This document shows positions 33,551 through 44,544 of a DNA stretch of 64,000 nucleotides, piece after piece (the first letter of the stretch is position 1; each line of letters begins with the position of its first letter). Both the position numbers and the translations under genes were made by a program. The DNA is from Liolophura sinensis. Its lineage: Eukaryota; Mollusca; Polyplacophora; Chitonida; Chitonidae. The stretch covers positions 17,247,127 to 17,311,126 of the forward strand of contig NC_088297.1 in NCBI RefSeq assembly GCF_032854445.1, written 5' to 3'. The notes beneath the pieces were generated by a model. That model saw only the letters and a list, made by a program, of their open reading frames with translations, searched no databases and was not told the DNA's origin.

Positions 33551-35633
33551 TTTGATTGATTTGTGATTTACGCCGTACTCAAGAACATTTCACTTATACG
33601 ATGGCGGCCAGCAGTATGGTGGGAGAAAACTGGGCAGAACCAGGAGGAAACCCATGACCATCTGCAGGTTGCTAGCAGACCTTCCCACATACGGCTGGAG
33701 AGGAAGCCAGCATGAGCTGGATTTGAACTCAAAGCAACTGCATTGGTGAGAGGCTCCTGGGTCATTCCGTTGCCCTAGCGCACTTACCAATTGAGCCACT
33801 AGAGGTCCCTACATGTACTTTAAATCTTCAACTTTGCAAGGTGTTTATTCAAGTAAATTCGGAAGGCATTACTCTGTGTTGACTGACAAAATCATAGCTT
33901 TTGTGAAGCCCTGAAAATGGCCCATTCAACCAAAGTCGTTTTGTCTCCAAAATCAAATTAAATATGGGCATAAATTGCACTCAAAGTTGCCTTTTTCATT
34001 TGTGAAAAGGTCAAGCAATTAGGGTATTTATACACAGAGACAGAGTTTCCTTCGATTACCTATTGAGTTCATGAAGCATGGACGTTGCGAAAAACCTCAT
34101 GTTGAGGATGGCCCGTGGGATGTCAACAGCTCTAGCCAACCAGACGGGCTTACCCTGGTCACGTGACTCCAGCTCCGCAAACTCATCCAGCTTGGACTCG
34201 AGGATGTCGGCGACCTTCATCATTATAGCTGATCTTTGCTTGAGAGGCGTTCCTGACCATCTTTGGACGAAAAAAATATGGAGTCGTTTGTCTTTCTATT
34301 TACATGTATAAATTTGCGTAGTTTAACACTGTACTGAAGAATTTTTGATTTATAATAGTCAATTATTTGATTGATTGGTGTTTTACGTCGTACTCAACAA
34401 TATTTCACTAATATGACAGCGGCCAGTAAACCCTGTTATGGTAGGAGGAAACTGGGCAGAGCCTGGGCAAAACCCACGATCATCCGCAGGTTGCTGCAGA
34501 CCTTCCCACGTATGTCATTAACTCATTTATAATACAACTGAGTGTAGCAATGGTGGAGGACACCGAAGTGTCTCAAGTATTTATTTATTTATTTGATTGA
34601 TGCTTTAAGCCATACTCAAGAATATCCCACTCATAAGGTAGCCAGCATTATGGTGGAGGGAAACCAGGTGGAGGGAAACCAGGCGGAGGCCTCTAGAAAC
34701 TTCTCAATTTCACAAATGTTAATTTCCTTGATTTTCTCTACGGTACCTCTTCTCCAAATATTTTATATATTTATATGATTGGTGTTTTTTGCGGCTCTGA
34801 GGAATATTTCACTTATACAACAGCGACCAGCATTATGGAGGGGAAATCCATGACAATCTGAAGGTTGCTGGTAGACCTTCCCACGTACGGGCGGAGAGGA
34901 AGCCAACATGAGCTTGACATGAGCTCCATCATAATAGTTGCCTAAAATTTTTAATAGGTCACCTGAAACAGTAGGCCTACGTAGGACATTTTTTTTAACC
35001 TTTAACGATAAAAGATCGAGTTCTAACTTCCCTTCTAAATTAACAAGTTATTTGGGCAATGTTTCATGGTATATAACCTCATTTTTTTGTAACAATTTCT
35101 GGTAAAAAACGAAATCATGAGTTCCTGAAGTTGTAAATTGCAAGGCGTGCATGCGGTGAAGGGAATCTGGTCTGATTGACCTTAATTGTCCACCCAACAT
35201 GGTACACAATTTTTTTTATTCTTGTTTCTTGTTGGGTTTTTTTTTTTTTGTAGGAATTTACGATATTCCCTAAGAAAACTGCAGCACCACCAGCCCTCTT
35301 AAGCTAAAGACCATCTCACACTTCTCTGCCTTAGCAACCCCCTGACGACTAGAGAGGAGCATGGGGAGTGGAGGAGGGTTACAGCAACTTCATGACTTCT
35401 GACCCAGGCTAAACTTGACCTACATTTAACACGTCACAGCTCTTGGGGTAACCATTTAAATAATACCCTGGAAATGCATCCTTCGCCGCACGGATAGCAT
35501 CGTCCACTTCACCACTGCCACTGTCAGGTATCTTTGCCCACACTTCTCCCGTTGACGGATCGAAACTGTCCAGCAGACGATCGCATTTGACAAACTCCCC
35601 ACCGATAAAGTTTTCCACGACGACTTCTGTCAT
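24534..35633 (-). CDS. ALDH8A1: Aldehyde dehydrogenase 8A1-like (2-aminomuconate semialdehyde dehydrogenase), 10 exons, 483 aa
   Basis: NAD-dependent cytosolic oxidation of 2-aminomuconate semialdehyde in tryptophan/kynurenine catabolism. Exons in transcript order: 35633-35467, 34260-34060, 31608-31397, 30500-30334, 29495-29425, 28170-28066, 26670-26499, 25947-25834, 25469-25374, 24680-24534. Splice sites and phases all agree. Motifs: PWN (N151), KPSE (174-177), FTGG, catalytic Glu249 and Cys283 (NQGEVCLC), EEIFGPV, PFGG. Arg105 (DIPRA) and Arg447 (WLVRDL) sit where human ALDH8A1 has Arg109 and Arg451, which bind the substrate carboxylate; the constant offset of four matches 483 versus 487 aa. 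The ATG at 35633 was chosen because it has A at -3; an in-frame ATG at 35660 would add nine residues. The introns hold SINEs, MITEs and two minisatellites. Confidence 0.95.
24941..25196 (-). mobile_element. SINE-A, full length
   Basis: Reverse orientation, from the (TTTA)n tail to the head AACTAGCCACGGAGGCCCC. In ALDH8A1 intron 9. Confidence 0.87.
25996..26110 (-). mobile_element. SINE-C 3' part
   Basis: Reversed GTTTTCTCCACCCATAAAAC and a tail ending TTGAATATAGTGTTAAACAA. In ALDH8A1 intron 7. Confidence 0.55.
26990..27185 (-). mobile_element. SINE-C, degraded
   Basis: Reversed B box (AGGTTCAAATCCAGC), CAACCCGTAAAACTGAATG and tail GTGGAGTATGGTATTAA. In ALDH8A1 intron 6. Confidence 0.5.
27398..27662 (+). 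mobile_element. SINE-A, full length and little diverged
   Basis: Close to the consensus throughout, with poly-A instead of (AAAT)n; probably a young copy. ALDH8A1 intron 6. Confidence 0.9.
27727..27958 (+). mobile_element. SINE-A lacking the extreme 5' end
   Basis: Begins at AGCGCAGCGCAATGACCC; B box, core and tail present. Lies only 64 bp after the previous copy, in the same orientation. Confidence 0.82.
28333..29275 (+). repeat. SINE-B-derived 23-25-bp minisatellite with a 124-bp higher-order repeat
   Basis: Units read GTGTCAGTATACTGTGGCTG plus GGTGGG. From 28766 a block of five subunits recurs at 28890, 29014 and 29138, exactly 124 bp apart. The first units (GGCTGGGTGGGGTGTCACA, TCTGGTGTC) match the interior of SINE-B. 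In ALDH8A1 intron 5. Confidence 0.9.
29500..30333. other. ALDH8A1 intron 4, no repeat recognised
   Basis: AT-rich intron; open frames at 29609-29893 and 29938-30153 start without good context and match no family I know. Confidence 0.5.
30869..31074. mobile_element. MITE copy with TA target duplication
   Basis: TA-CCCTAATTCTTTTAATTTTT on the left and AAAAATTAGAAGAAATAGGG-TA on the right form a clean inverted pair; 206 bp. Confidence 0.75.
31680..31835 (-). mobile_element. SINE-A fragment
   Basis: (TTTA)n, reversed tail and core, ending at CTTTCCAAGTA. Confidence 0.75.
32283..32495. repeat. Unclassified interspersed repeat, copy 2
   Basis: Partner of 22290-22500; shares AACAACAATTAAACTTGGTG and upstream blocks. 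Confidence 0.5.
32507..33462. repeat. 25-bp minisatellite, about 38 units, with a 225-bp higher-order period
   Basis: Unit ACTGTCACAAAATCTGATAC plus TGAAT or TGTAT. A variant block (CACAAAGTCTGATATTG) recurs 225 bp apart (nine units). In ALDH8A1 intron 2. Confidence 0.95.
33521..33810 (-). mobile_element. SINE-A, full length
   Basis: Long (TTTA)n tail, reversed core and head ending GAGCCACTAGAGGTCCCT. Abuts a MITE. Confidence 0.86.
33817..34026. mobile_element. MITE copy
   Basis: Left ACTTTAAATCTTCAACTTTG; right GAAAAGGTCAAGCAATTAGG followed by GTA. Confidence 0.6.
34363..34514 (-). mobile_element. SINE-A fragment
   Basis: TTGGTGTTTTACGTCGTACT to CAGACCTTCCCACGTATG. Confidence 0.78.
34579..34690 (-). 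mobile_element. SINE-A fragment
   Basis: (TTTA)n then a diverged reversed tail; a short GGTGGAGGGAAACCAG duplication is inside it. Confidence 0.65.
34767..34926 (-). mobile_element. SINE-A fragment
   Basis: ATTGGTGTTTTTTGCGG to AAGCCAACATGAGCTTGACA; third of a same-orientation cluster in ALDH8A1 intron 1. Confidence 0.7.
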
Positions 35634-36193
35634 GCTGAGATATGATAAAGTTTCAAACATTCAATCAGTCGAAGTTGCCTTAAACTGGGGAATGTCATTG
35701 TCTAGGTCCCATATGATTCTAGTAAAACCATCATTTAAATTCTTAGCCTCATTCTCGAACTCACACACGTTCGGCAGTTTGGGTAGAGCTCTGTTTTAAT
35801 TGTTTACAAAGCCGCAACAAAAAAGAAAGCAGGCCTAGAGTGTATGTTCTGTCGACTGCATTAAAACTATATCCAGAGGAGAAAACTGAAAAAAAACAAC
35901 AAAAATTATATCCCAGTGATGTCTTGGGGAGAAAATTAAATTTCATTTTCTTTCCGTTTGATTTTCGTGTTTAAGTTCTTGGAAGTCCTTATGAATATTT
36001 TTTTCTTTTTTGCAATGCGGTGATGAAAATATTTTTAAAGGGAAAATTAATCTGAATTTAGATCTTTTGTGCAGATTGCAAATGCACACGTCCGCGCAAA
36101 GATGATTATTCAGATCCTGGACATGTAATCCAAAGTTATCTCCCCTGTATTTCCGCTTGCTGAAAAATCTGCGCATCACATCACGACAGAAGC
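35634..36193. promoter_or_regulatory. Shared head-to-head promoter interval of ALDH8A1 and IF1
   Basis: The two start codons are 560 bp apart on opposite strands with no other gene or recognisable repeat between them, so both promoters must lie here or the 5'UTRs must be spliced elsewhere. I see no clear TATA box on either side. A half-site resembling NRF1 (CTGCGCATCAC) occurs about 25 bases before the IF1 ATG; this is weak evidence. Confidence 0.55.
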
Positions 36194-39100
36194 ATGGCAC
36201 TTAGGTTGAGAGGAGTTTCTGCAGTTTTCAGGTAAAATATTCTCTGACAAACACTACGCATTAAGTCAAGTCATGCTACCACTTGAAGTGTAAATGCATG
36301 ATGACTTGTATGTCGTCGTGCATGATTGCAAAAGCGTATTTTTGTTGGCTGTCCTGAAGGCTTGGCTAGAAAATTGCAACAACAACAACGATGATAGCTT
36401 GTGATGTAGTCCAAGGTCAAGATTGAATTCGGAGTTTTGGAAAGAAGATGTTCAAACATTTAAGAGCATTATAACATGTTTCATTTTATTCCAGATGGAA
36501 GGCAACGAATAATAGTAGAATGGTCCTGGTTTAGTTGACGGTTGTTTTTATAAATGTAGAATAGGCCCAAACGCAAATACAAAATTGTTGTATTTCATCA
36601 GATCATAGAAACTACTAGTAAATTGCAGATTAGACCTTGTACATTTAGTATACACTCGGGCAGATCCGGCTAATCATTGCAAGAAAGCATAACAACTTAA
36701 AGCAAAAGTCACTTAAAATCCGAGTACACTGACCAGTACAGGTAGGTTGAGAAATATTTGGATAAACCTTAGACCACTCCATGCAATATGACTTTACATC
36801 AGCTTAAGTCATATCGGCATGTTATTAGTCCAGTTTGATGACCACATACCTCTCAACAACAACAGCATACACACAGGATATCTTCCCATAACACAGTAAA
36901 TTTACTACTAAGGTAAAACCCAAAAGCGGAGTTATCAATCATATTCACCCTTTTCTTCAGTCAGAGAGATCCGCAGCTGTTTTGACATGCAAATTGTTCC
37001 TTGTTGTATGGGTATTCTCCTACCATTTTCCAGGAGCATCAGTTTATGTACATGTATGGCAACATTCAGTTTTCCTCTTAGTATTTATAAATTTATCTGC
37101 TGAGGAAAAGTGAGAATAAAGCTTTTCAGATAATCAGAACAGCCTGGAAACAGCTTGTAAATGTTTAGTTGATGTGATGTTCCATTTACCTGTTGGCATG
37201 CTGGTGTCTGAACTGGTACAGCTAATTTATGCTCTCTGCCATGTTGTGGGTAAGAGAAGCATGGTGTGTTAAGGTAAAAATAGCAGATTTGACTGTTTCA
37301 AAACATCAGCTTGAAACAGCGGTGGTTTGCTATGACGCCAGAAAAGACTGACTGGGATCCATGCCTTGGCTATTTTGCTTTACCCAGCTACCAGATTTAT
37401 GATGTTTTGTGCGATATCCTCGTTGCATGCTCTTGTTGTTAAGAGGTATATGATTTTTTAAAAGAAATAATGTAAGACAGCAATGTGACTCTTTGTGAAG
37501 TCAGACCTATAAAAGACGAAGTCATATAGTATACGAGTAACTACGCTATAATTATGGCTGCTCAATCTCTGTTCTGAGACCTTTGCAGTTCTCAGAATTG
37601 GTGAAAAACAGACTGCAATGCAATCCGAATAAGCACTTCACTTGCCTCAGGTTCATTAAATTTTCGTCATTTCGTCTCCCATTCCAATTGCCACATACAA
37701 TTTTATAATGGTAATCCCATAAAGTGTCAGTTTCTCTCAACTAACCAGATCGATGGATAAAAGTACCAAACAAAACATTCATTTCTCATAAATTAGCAGT
37801 TCGGAAACTGTGTAAGGAGTTCAGTGGAAGTCGAAGTATATTTCTGATGGTAATCCACTTATGTGCATTAATGTTTTACGCAAACAAACTTATGTATTTG
37901 TGTGATGTTGATTGCAGTCAAGTGCGATTCATGTCAGGCCAGTGGGGAGAAGGTGCAGGCAAGGTAAGTCACTGGTTTAATAGTTGCCCTCTTATTATTT
38001 TTCTGGTCCCAGACTTTGGAGCCTCTCACCAATGTGGCAGCTGTCAATTACAGTGCTGTTCATACATGGTTTCCTCCCACCATAATGCTGGCCACAGTTG
38101 TATAAGGGAAAGGGAGTATGGCCTAAAACACCAATCAAATAAACAAGTGGGGTCCTTCTCTAGGCAATGTTTAGATGCTTGTGATGCAGTCTGAGTTTGT
38201 GTGAGTTTCTAGTGTGGTTGAGCATTTCTAATTTTAGCTTATATTGCTGTTCGTTTTTGTACTTTTAATAACATTGTTCATTTTCTTGTGTGCTTTATGT
38301 GGTGGAAGTTTAAATGTGAATCATTTTGTGATGGTTTGGATCGTGTGTGAGTTTGAAATGCAGTTCATCCTTGAGTGGTTATGGATGTGTACGTTTCTAA
38401 TGCGGATCATCCTTGAGTGGTTATGGATGTGTACGTTTCTAATGCGGATCATCCTTGAGTGGTTATGGATGTGTACGTTTCTAATGCGGATCATCCTTGA
38501 GTGGTTATGGATGTGTACGTTTCTAATGCGGATCATCTTTGAGTGGTTATGGATGTGTACGTTTCTAATGCGGATCATCCTTGAGTGGTTATGGATGTGT
38601 ACGTTTCTAATTCAGATCATCCTTGAGTGGTTATGGATGTGTACGTTTCTAATGCGGATCATCTTTCAGTGGTTATGGATGTGTACGTTTCTAATGCGGA
38701 TCATCTTTCAGTGGTTATGGATGTGTACGTTTCTAATGCGGATCATCCTTGAGTGGTTATGGATGTGTACGTTTCTAATGCGGATCGTCCTTGAGTGGGT
38801 ATGGATGTGTACGATTCTAATGCGGATCATCCTTGAGTGGTTATGGATGTGTACGTTTCTAATGCTGATCATCCTTGAGTGGTTATGGATGTGTACGTTT
38901 CTAATGCGGATCATCCTTGAGCAGTTATGGATGTGTACGTTTCTAATGCGGTTCATCTTTGCGCGGTCGTTACCGTGAGTGACTTTCTAATGTAGTTCTC
39001 TTTTCATATGGTTATGTTTTCAGGGAGGTGGTTCTGGAGGCTCCATTAGGTAAGACAACATGTTGTACATGTTACAACATGTAGGACAGGGATTCATAGA

Positions 39101-42100
39101 AGTCCAAATTTTTACAGCCAGAAACACAAAATTGAGCTCTTTTCTGGCCCAGATTGAGTTTATTTATATTTTAAAATAAAGCCGACTATAACTTGGTATT
39201 GAGTTTAATTCTGCTTTAGCGACCGGTAATTTTGTGAATGTGAAAGTATGTCATATACCGGTATAAATGTATATATGGAGAGAGAAAGTTTAATTTCATT
39301 TGAGGTTCATTTCTGATCACAATTTTATTGTTGGTAGATACACATACTATTACACATTTAAAATACAGTGTCCTGATCCGAGATATACATTGTATAATAA
39401 AACAGTTATAAACCATGGTGATGCATGTTCAGTTGTTGGTTGTTATGTTAAAGGAAAGAAAGGGAACTAACCAACATTATATCAAAAGTAAATATGTGCA
39501 AGATAGGGTAAGATAAAGCTTATCCTGCTCAGAGGTATATTATGAAATAATCCATGCATGTTCAGTTGTTGGCTTTTATAAATATTGAAAGATAAAAAGG
39601 AACTAACAAATATTACATACAAAATAAACACATAGGACCTATATAGGCCTACAAACAACAAAGACAAGGCTTATCCTGGTCAGAAGTATATACTGTGAAG
39701 TATTTTTGTTTTCGCAGATTTACTTCAAAAATGAATTTGCAGGAATAATTTTTCGCGTAATTAACGAAGGGAATACTGGAAAAAAAAATTAAAACTGTTT
39801 AATTTCCTGAGTTATGATATGTCAAAAATTACTCAAGCACATCAAACAGGTATTATCAAGGGTGGCTTTGTTTCCTGGGGTGTGGCTAATCCTCATTATC
39901 GAGATCAGAGATGAAAGCAATGGGGGATGGATTATCAGTGTAAGAAAATGACATTCGCACCTACTATGAGCAGTATTCTAAAAGTGTCACTTGTTTTCAC
40001 ATGGGCCTTTAACTGTTGAGTGAGTACTTTTAATCAACTGGCTAAGTGACCTGTGACCTTTTGAGCAGCTGAACGTAAAATATAAATTCACCCTTATCAG
40101 AGCCTGTCATTCATGCTTGATTAACGCAGTCAAGCAACATGATTAGTTTTGGATTGTTTTTGGTTTTAATCGTCGTCTGTAGCCGGTCAGAAACTAATTT
40201 GTAAGAAGCTCCCTCACTGGTCCACGGGAGACACTCCGGCCAGTGGGATAGCGTGTATCAAAGCGATATTCATTGGAAGCCAGCATGTGTTGTATCTACT
40301 TTTCTTTCACTTTCCTGGCATACCAAAGATTGATTAAACAAAATATGGATGATCTTCCACTCGGTTTTATACCCACTAAGCTGTATGACCAGAGTTTGCT
40401 TATATTTAAAGACTGATGTTAATTTAATTACATTCAATACATGCATAACTACTTCGGCTTGTCTCAGCTACAGCTGATGGCGATCAAAGTCATCTGTTCA
40501 TCGTCTCGCGTATAGTTTCGAATGCAATTCAGTTTACATCCAAAAATTTGAGTATTTGTACCAGAAAACACAGAGTTGAGTGTTTTTAATCCTAATATTC
40601 AGTTTTTAGCTGAATTTTCCCACGAAATACCGGGGTCTAAAATCAAAGTGCATAAATCTCTGTAGAAAAAATGTAAATAAGTAATGTAAAATATTTCTCG
40701 ATGCAGTTCTCTGATGCCTTTCATTTGAGGCAGATTTTGATTTTTGCTTTTTGTACTTTATGTGATCAGACTAAATACAACACTTTACCATCATTATTAA
40801 CCTAACAGTCACATCAGACCGTCAGTATCCAGTGTAAATAAACTCAGATTTTGTTATCCTTGAGATGAGGACTCTGTCTGACAGTGTAGGGTCTGTTGTC
40901 ATGATTCCAGGGAAGCTGGAGGCTCTTTTGGGAAGATGGAGGCTGCCAGAGAGGAGGAGTACTTCAGGAAACTGGTACGTGGTTAACATGTCTCATCCGC
41001 AACATCAGACAAGGTGGCACGTATGAACCGCATAATCAGACAAGGTGACATGTCTGAACCACAACATCAGACAAGGTGACATGCCTGAACTGCAACATCA
41101 GACAAGGTTTCATGTCTGAACTGAAACATCAGACAAGGTGACATGTCTGAACAGCAACATTGGACAAGGTGACATGACTGAACTGCAACATCAGACAAGG
41201 TGACACGTCTGAACCGCAACATCAGACAAGGTGACACAGTGCGTCATCTGTCAGTAGCACAATGTGGCACACTTTTAACACATCTGAACAACAGCATAAA
41301 CGTTCACTAACAGACAAAGTGGTATGTCAGCATGTCTGAACCATGTCGTATATCAGTAACACAGGGTGGCCCATCTGAGCCACTTCATCAGTGAGTAACA
41401 CAAGGTGACCTGCCTCAACCACTTCATCAGTGAGTAACACAGGATGTCCCATCTGAACCACTTCATATGTCCACAAACAAACTGGCTCATCTGAACCATT
41501 GACTGATTGTGGCCTGTCAGAACCACTTCATCAGTCAGTAACACAGTTGGCACATGTGAACAACTTCATCAGTCAGTAACACAAGGTGACCTGCCTAAAT
41601 AACTTTATCAGTTAGTTACACAAGGGGACCTGCCTGAACCACTTCATCAGTCAAAAACACAGTTGGCCTATCTGAACGACTTCATCAGTCAGTAACACAA
41701 GGTGACCTGCCTGAACCACTTCATCAGTCATTAACACAAGATGACCTGTCTGAACAACTTCATCAGTCAGTGACATAAGGTGACCTGTCTGAACAGCTTC
41801 ATCAGACAATAACACAGTTGGCCTATCTGAACAACTTCATCAGTTGGTAACACAAGGTGACCTGCCTGAACAACTTCATCTGTCAGTAACACAAGGTGAC
41901 CTGCCTGAACCACTTCATCAGTCATTAACACAAGATGACCTGCCTGAACAACTTCATCAGTCAGTGACACAGTTGGCCTGTCGGAACAACTTTATCAGTC
42001 AGTAACGCAACCCAACTGAACCACTTGCTCAGTCAATAACACAGTTGGCCTTTCTGAACCACTTGCTCAGTCAATATCACAGTTGGCCTGTCTGAACAAC

Positions 42101-43555
42101 TTCATCCATCAGTAACACAAAGTGGCCTTTCTGAACAACTTAATTAACCAGTCACACAGTTGACCTGTCTGAACATTTTCATTAGTCAGTATCGCAAAAT
42201 GTACTTTATGTTAAGGCCTAAATGAAGAAATAAATCCAAGTCTCTTGGCAAATAATTGAATACGAGACGTGTCAAATTAACATCAAATGTTAATTGAGGG
42301 GTCTAATGGCTCAGTGGTTATCATGCAAGTGCAGTACAATGACCAAGGAGCCTCTCACCAAAGCTGTTGCTATGAGATCAAGTCTGACTCATGCTTGATT
42401 CCCCTCCAGTCATAGGAGGGAAGGTTTTGCAGCAGCCAGTTTACACTGTTCACATTATTTTTTAAAGCGGCCATCGTGGTAGTGAAAAATTCATTAGTAT
42501 GGCATTAAGCAACAAGCATAGAAATAAATCTCATCGTCGTACAAGTGAAATATTCTTGAGTACGGCGTACCAGTCAAATCAGTAAATATAAATAAATGAA
42601 ATGCTTATATAAAAAAAAAATAAGTTTTTGTTTTTTAAGTCAGAGCTGTTAACAATGTATCCTGTGAATGTTGAATCAAATTATAATTTAAATTATCTGG
42701 CAAGGGATAATGTTTTTTTTTCTTCATTTCACAGCAAAGCAAGCAGTTGGAAAAATTAAAAGACAGTATACATGATGAAATAGATTTCCATACCAAGCAG
42801 ATCAAGATGCATCAGGTAGTGTGATCATTCTATAATTGTACATCAGAGGTTTGGGTGGAGGTTGAGGGGTGGGGGGCATTAATTGCCTTGCTAAGGGGTT
42901 AAGATACTTGTCTTTCAATCCCTTAAACACAAATAGTGTTGGGGTTCAGTCCTAACCTCAGAAAGGAAATCTTAAAGATTTCTTGGGACCTAGATGAAAA
43001 TAAGCCATTGATAATGTGAGCGTGGCTATTCAGGTTGTCTTACACGAAGTTTGTTGAGGATCACATGCCTTCCAACAATTTGGCATATGCATGTGTACGC
43101 ACGTCACACGTAGGAAAGTTTGTCAGTTTCGTGTACATGGAAAGTATTGTGGTTTGTGGTCTAATTAGTGTGGGTGCTCCAGTTCCCTATACCCATTAAA
43201 CTCACTTAATTAAAAAAAAACAATAAGTAAGAAAAAAGGAAAAACACTAGACCAAGTCTATATTATGTATTGAGAGAGTGTCCCACCCAAAGCTTAAAAA
43301 CCGTACACTTTTGTTACATTGTTAAACAAATATCGCAGTTCGAAAGAAGCAGATTTTTTATGTATATTACCCTTATCCACACCTGATCCAAAATACCTAA
43401 GGTTAAAGTATTTTTTGTTTTGTATTTTAAGTACATGAATTCCTGTTGCAAAACGTTTTTCTGCCCTAATGCTTCTTGTGCAATTTCAGGATGCCATTAG
43501 CCGTCATAAGAGGAAGATCGGGAAACTGGAGGACCAAGAAAACGACTCGGACTGA
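36194..43555 (+). CDS. ATP5IF1: Mitochondrial ATP synthase inhibitory factor 1 (IF1), 6 exons, 106 aa
   Basis: Binds F1-ATPase in the mitochondrial matrix and blocks ATP hydrolysis when the membrane is de-energised. Exons: 36194-36231, 37918-37963, 39024-39049, 40911-40974, 42735-42815, 43490-43555; all GT-AG and in phase. The product is 106 aa, the same length as human IF1. The first ~20 residues (MALRLRGVSAVF...VRFMSG) look like a mitochondrial presequence. A glycine-rich linker (GGGSGGSIREAGGSFGK, 29-45) leads into the inhibitory helix (EAAREEEYFRKL, 47-58). A basic/acidic coiled coil follows to residue 99, with His71, 77, 84 and 91; histidines in this region act as the pH switch in the mammalian protein. 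Exon 3 is only 26 bp. Introns 2 and 4 carry minisatellites. Confidence 0.94.
38013..38146 (+). mobile_element. SINE-A with internal deletion
   Basis: GAGCCTCTCACCAATGTGGC joins directly to TTTCCTCCCACCATAATGCT. In IF1 intron 2. Confidence 0.7.
38362..38952 (+). repeat. 42-bp minisatellite, 14 units
   Basis: Unit GAGTGGTTATGGATGTGTAC plus GTTTCTAATGCGGATCATCCTT. Because 42 is a multiple of three, one frame on each strand stays open (plus LEWLWMCTFLMRII, minus MIRIRNVHIHNHSR). In IF1 intron 2. Confidence 0.95.
39420..39695. repeat. Tandem direct duplication, about 135 bp, two diverged copies
   Basis: CATGTTCAGTTGTTGG, GGAACTAAC and GCTTATCCTG blocks occur twice in the same order. IF1 intron 3. 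Confidence 0.65.
40985..42195. repeat. 31- and 39-bp minisatellite in IF1 intron 4
   Basis: The first part has ~31-bp units (CAACATCAGACAAGGTGACA), the second ~39-bp units (AACTTCATCAGTCAGTAACA then CAAGGTGACCTGCCTG). It begins within about 10 bases of the exon 4 donor. Confidence 0.9.
42297..42598 (+). mobile_element. SINE-A, old and composite
   Basis: Head TCTAATGGCTCAGTGG, B-box-like GAGATCAAGTC, then two successive tails, suggesting insertion of one copy into another. Confidence 0.65.
42880..43085 (+). mobile_element. Possible further tRNA-headed SINE (family D)
   Basis: B-box-like GGGGTTCAGTCC and GTTTGTTGAGGATCACATGC. A relative lies at 47895-48085. Weak. Confidence 0.35.
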
Positions 43556-43821
43556 TAATAGTGCTGTTAGGATTATCTGGTGTGGAAATTATTATTATCG
43601 CAAAGAGTGCTTATATTATCATGCTGTTATCACAGAACCTCCCGTAGCAAAGTCTGATGTTCAGATATTTCTGAAAACAAAAAACGATAATATGTTAGAT
43701 TAGGGAATGGTCTCATATCCAGTTATCCTAATTAAAACATAAGTTTGTGTTATTGATGAACTTGTTTGTTTTTTTTTTTTTTTGTTTTTTCTTTTACACA
43801 TTGTACTTTCAAACCATTATC

Positions 43822-43827
43822 AATAAA
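43822..43827 (+). terminator. Candidate poly(A) signal of IF1
   Basis: AATAAA 267 bases downstream of the IF1 stop, in AT-rich sequence with no closer perfect signal. Confidence 0.5.
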
Positions 43828-44544
43828 CCAGATTTGTGTAAATGTAACCATGCTTTATTTGGGTTGAATTTTAAGTTTTGTTCATATAGCAGGTTTTATA
43901 GGCGCCTGTCCATTGGATACATTCATTTCCATGTAGAAAGGCCATACGGTTTCCTGATCCTAAGATGTTCTCTCCAGGTGTAACTGAAATATTGTCAACG
44001 TGACATTAATAGTCAGTCTTTCATTTATTTGGGTTGATGTAAACAAATTGACCCAGGTTCAAATCCGAATCCAGTTGCAGGTAAGATTTTCAAATTGACA
44101 AAATTCAATTCTCTGGGAAATTGGTATAAATGTACCATAGGTTGCCGTCCGCAGTACAGCTACTTTACGTAACGCCATGTCCGGTGTCTTTGGCGTAATA
44201 TTCAAGTGAGGCAGCATTGGTTATTATAACTGCCTGCTGTAAGTAGATACCCTTCTACAATGAGCAGAATATTTTTGAAGGTAATTTTAACCTCGTATTA
44301 AGCAACATCCACCACTGTTACCATGGTGACGTGATATCGCATATAAGGGTGTTGTTATGGTTATAACAATAAAGGAAAACAGTTTTTGGTAATACGGGTT
44401 GGCATTTCAAGGGTTCCGCGAGTTCACGCAGATATGGACAAGGCAGTGTGAGGGCCAAAGCTGTGTCGTCTGTTGTTCATTCGTGTCTTTTTTTTTTCAT
44501 GACGTTTTGTGGGTAAACCAGTGACGTATGACACGTGCATTACA

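Noticed and set aside
2444..33799. 60-85-aa proteins such as [20 protein letters not shown]...
   Set aside because: Translations of SINE-A, repeated at every copy; not genes.
2435..33810. tRNA genes at the A/B-box heads of the repeats
   Set aside because: They recur with the same long 3' body and tail, do not fold into a clear cloverleaf by eye, and are SINE heads.
38244..38978. 244-aa open frame of LEWLWMCTFLMRII repeats as a membrane protein gene
   Set aside because: It starts from a non-ATG codon, is made entirely by a 42-bp minisatellite, is also open on the opposite strand, and sits in an IF1 intron.
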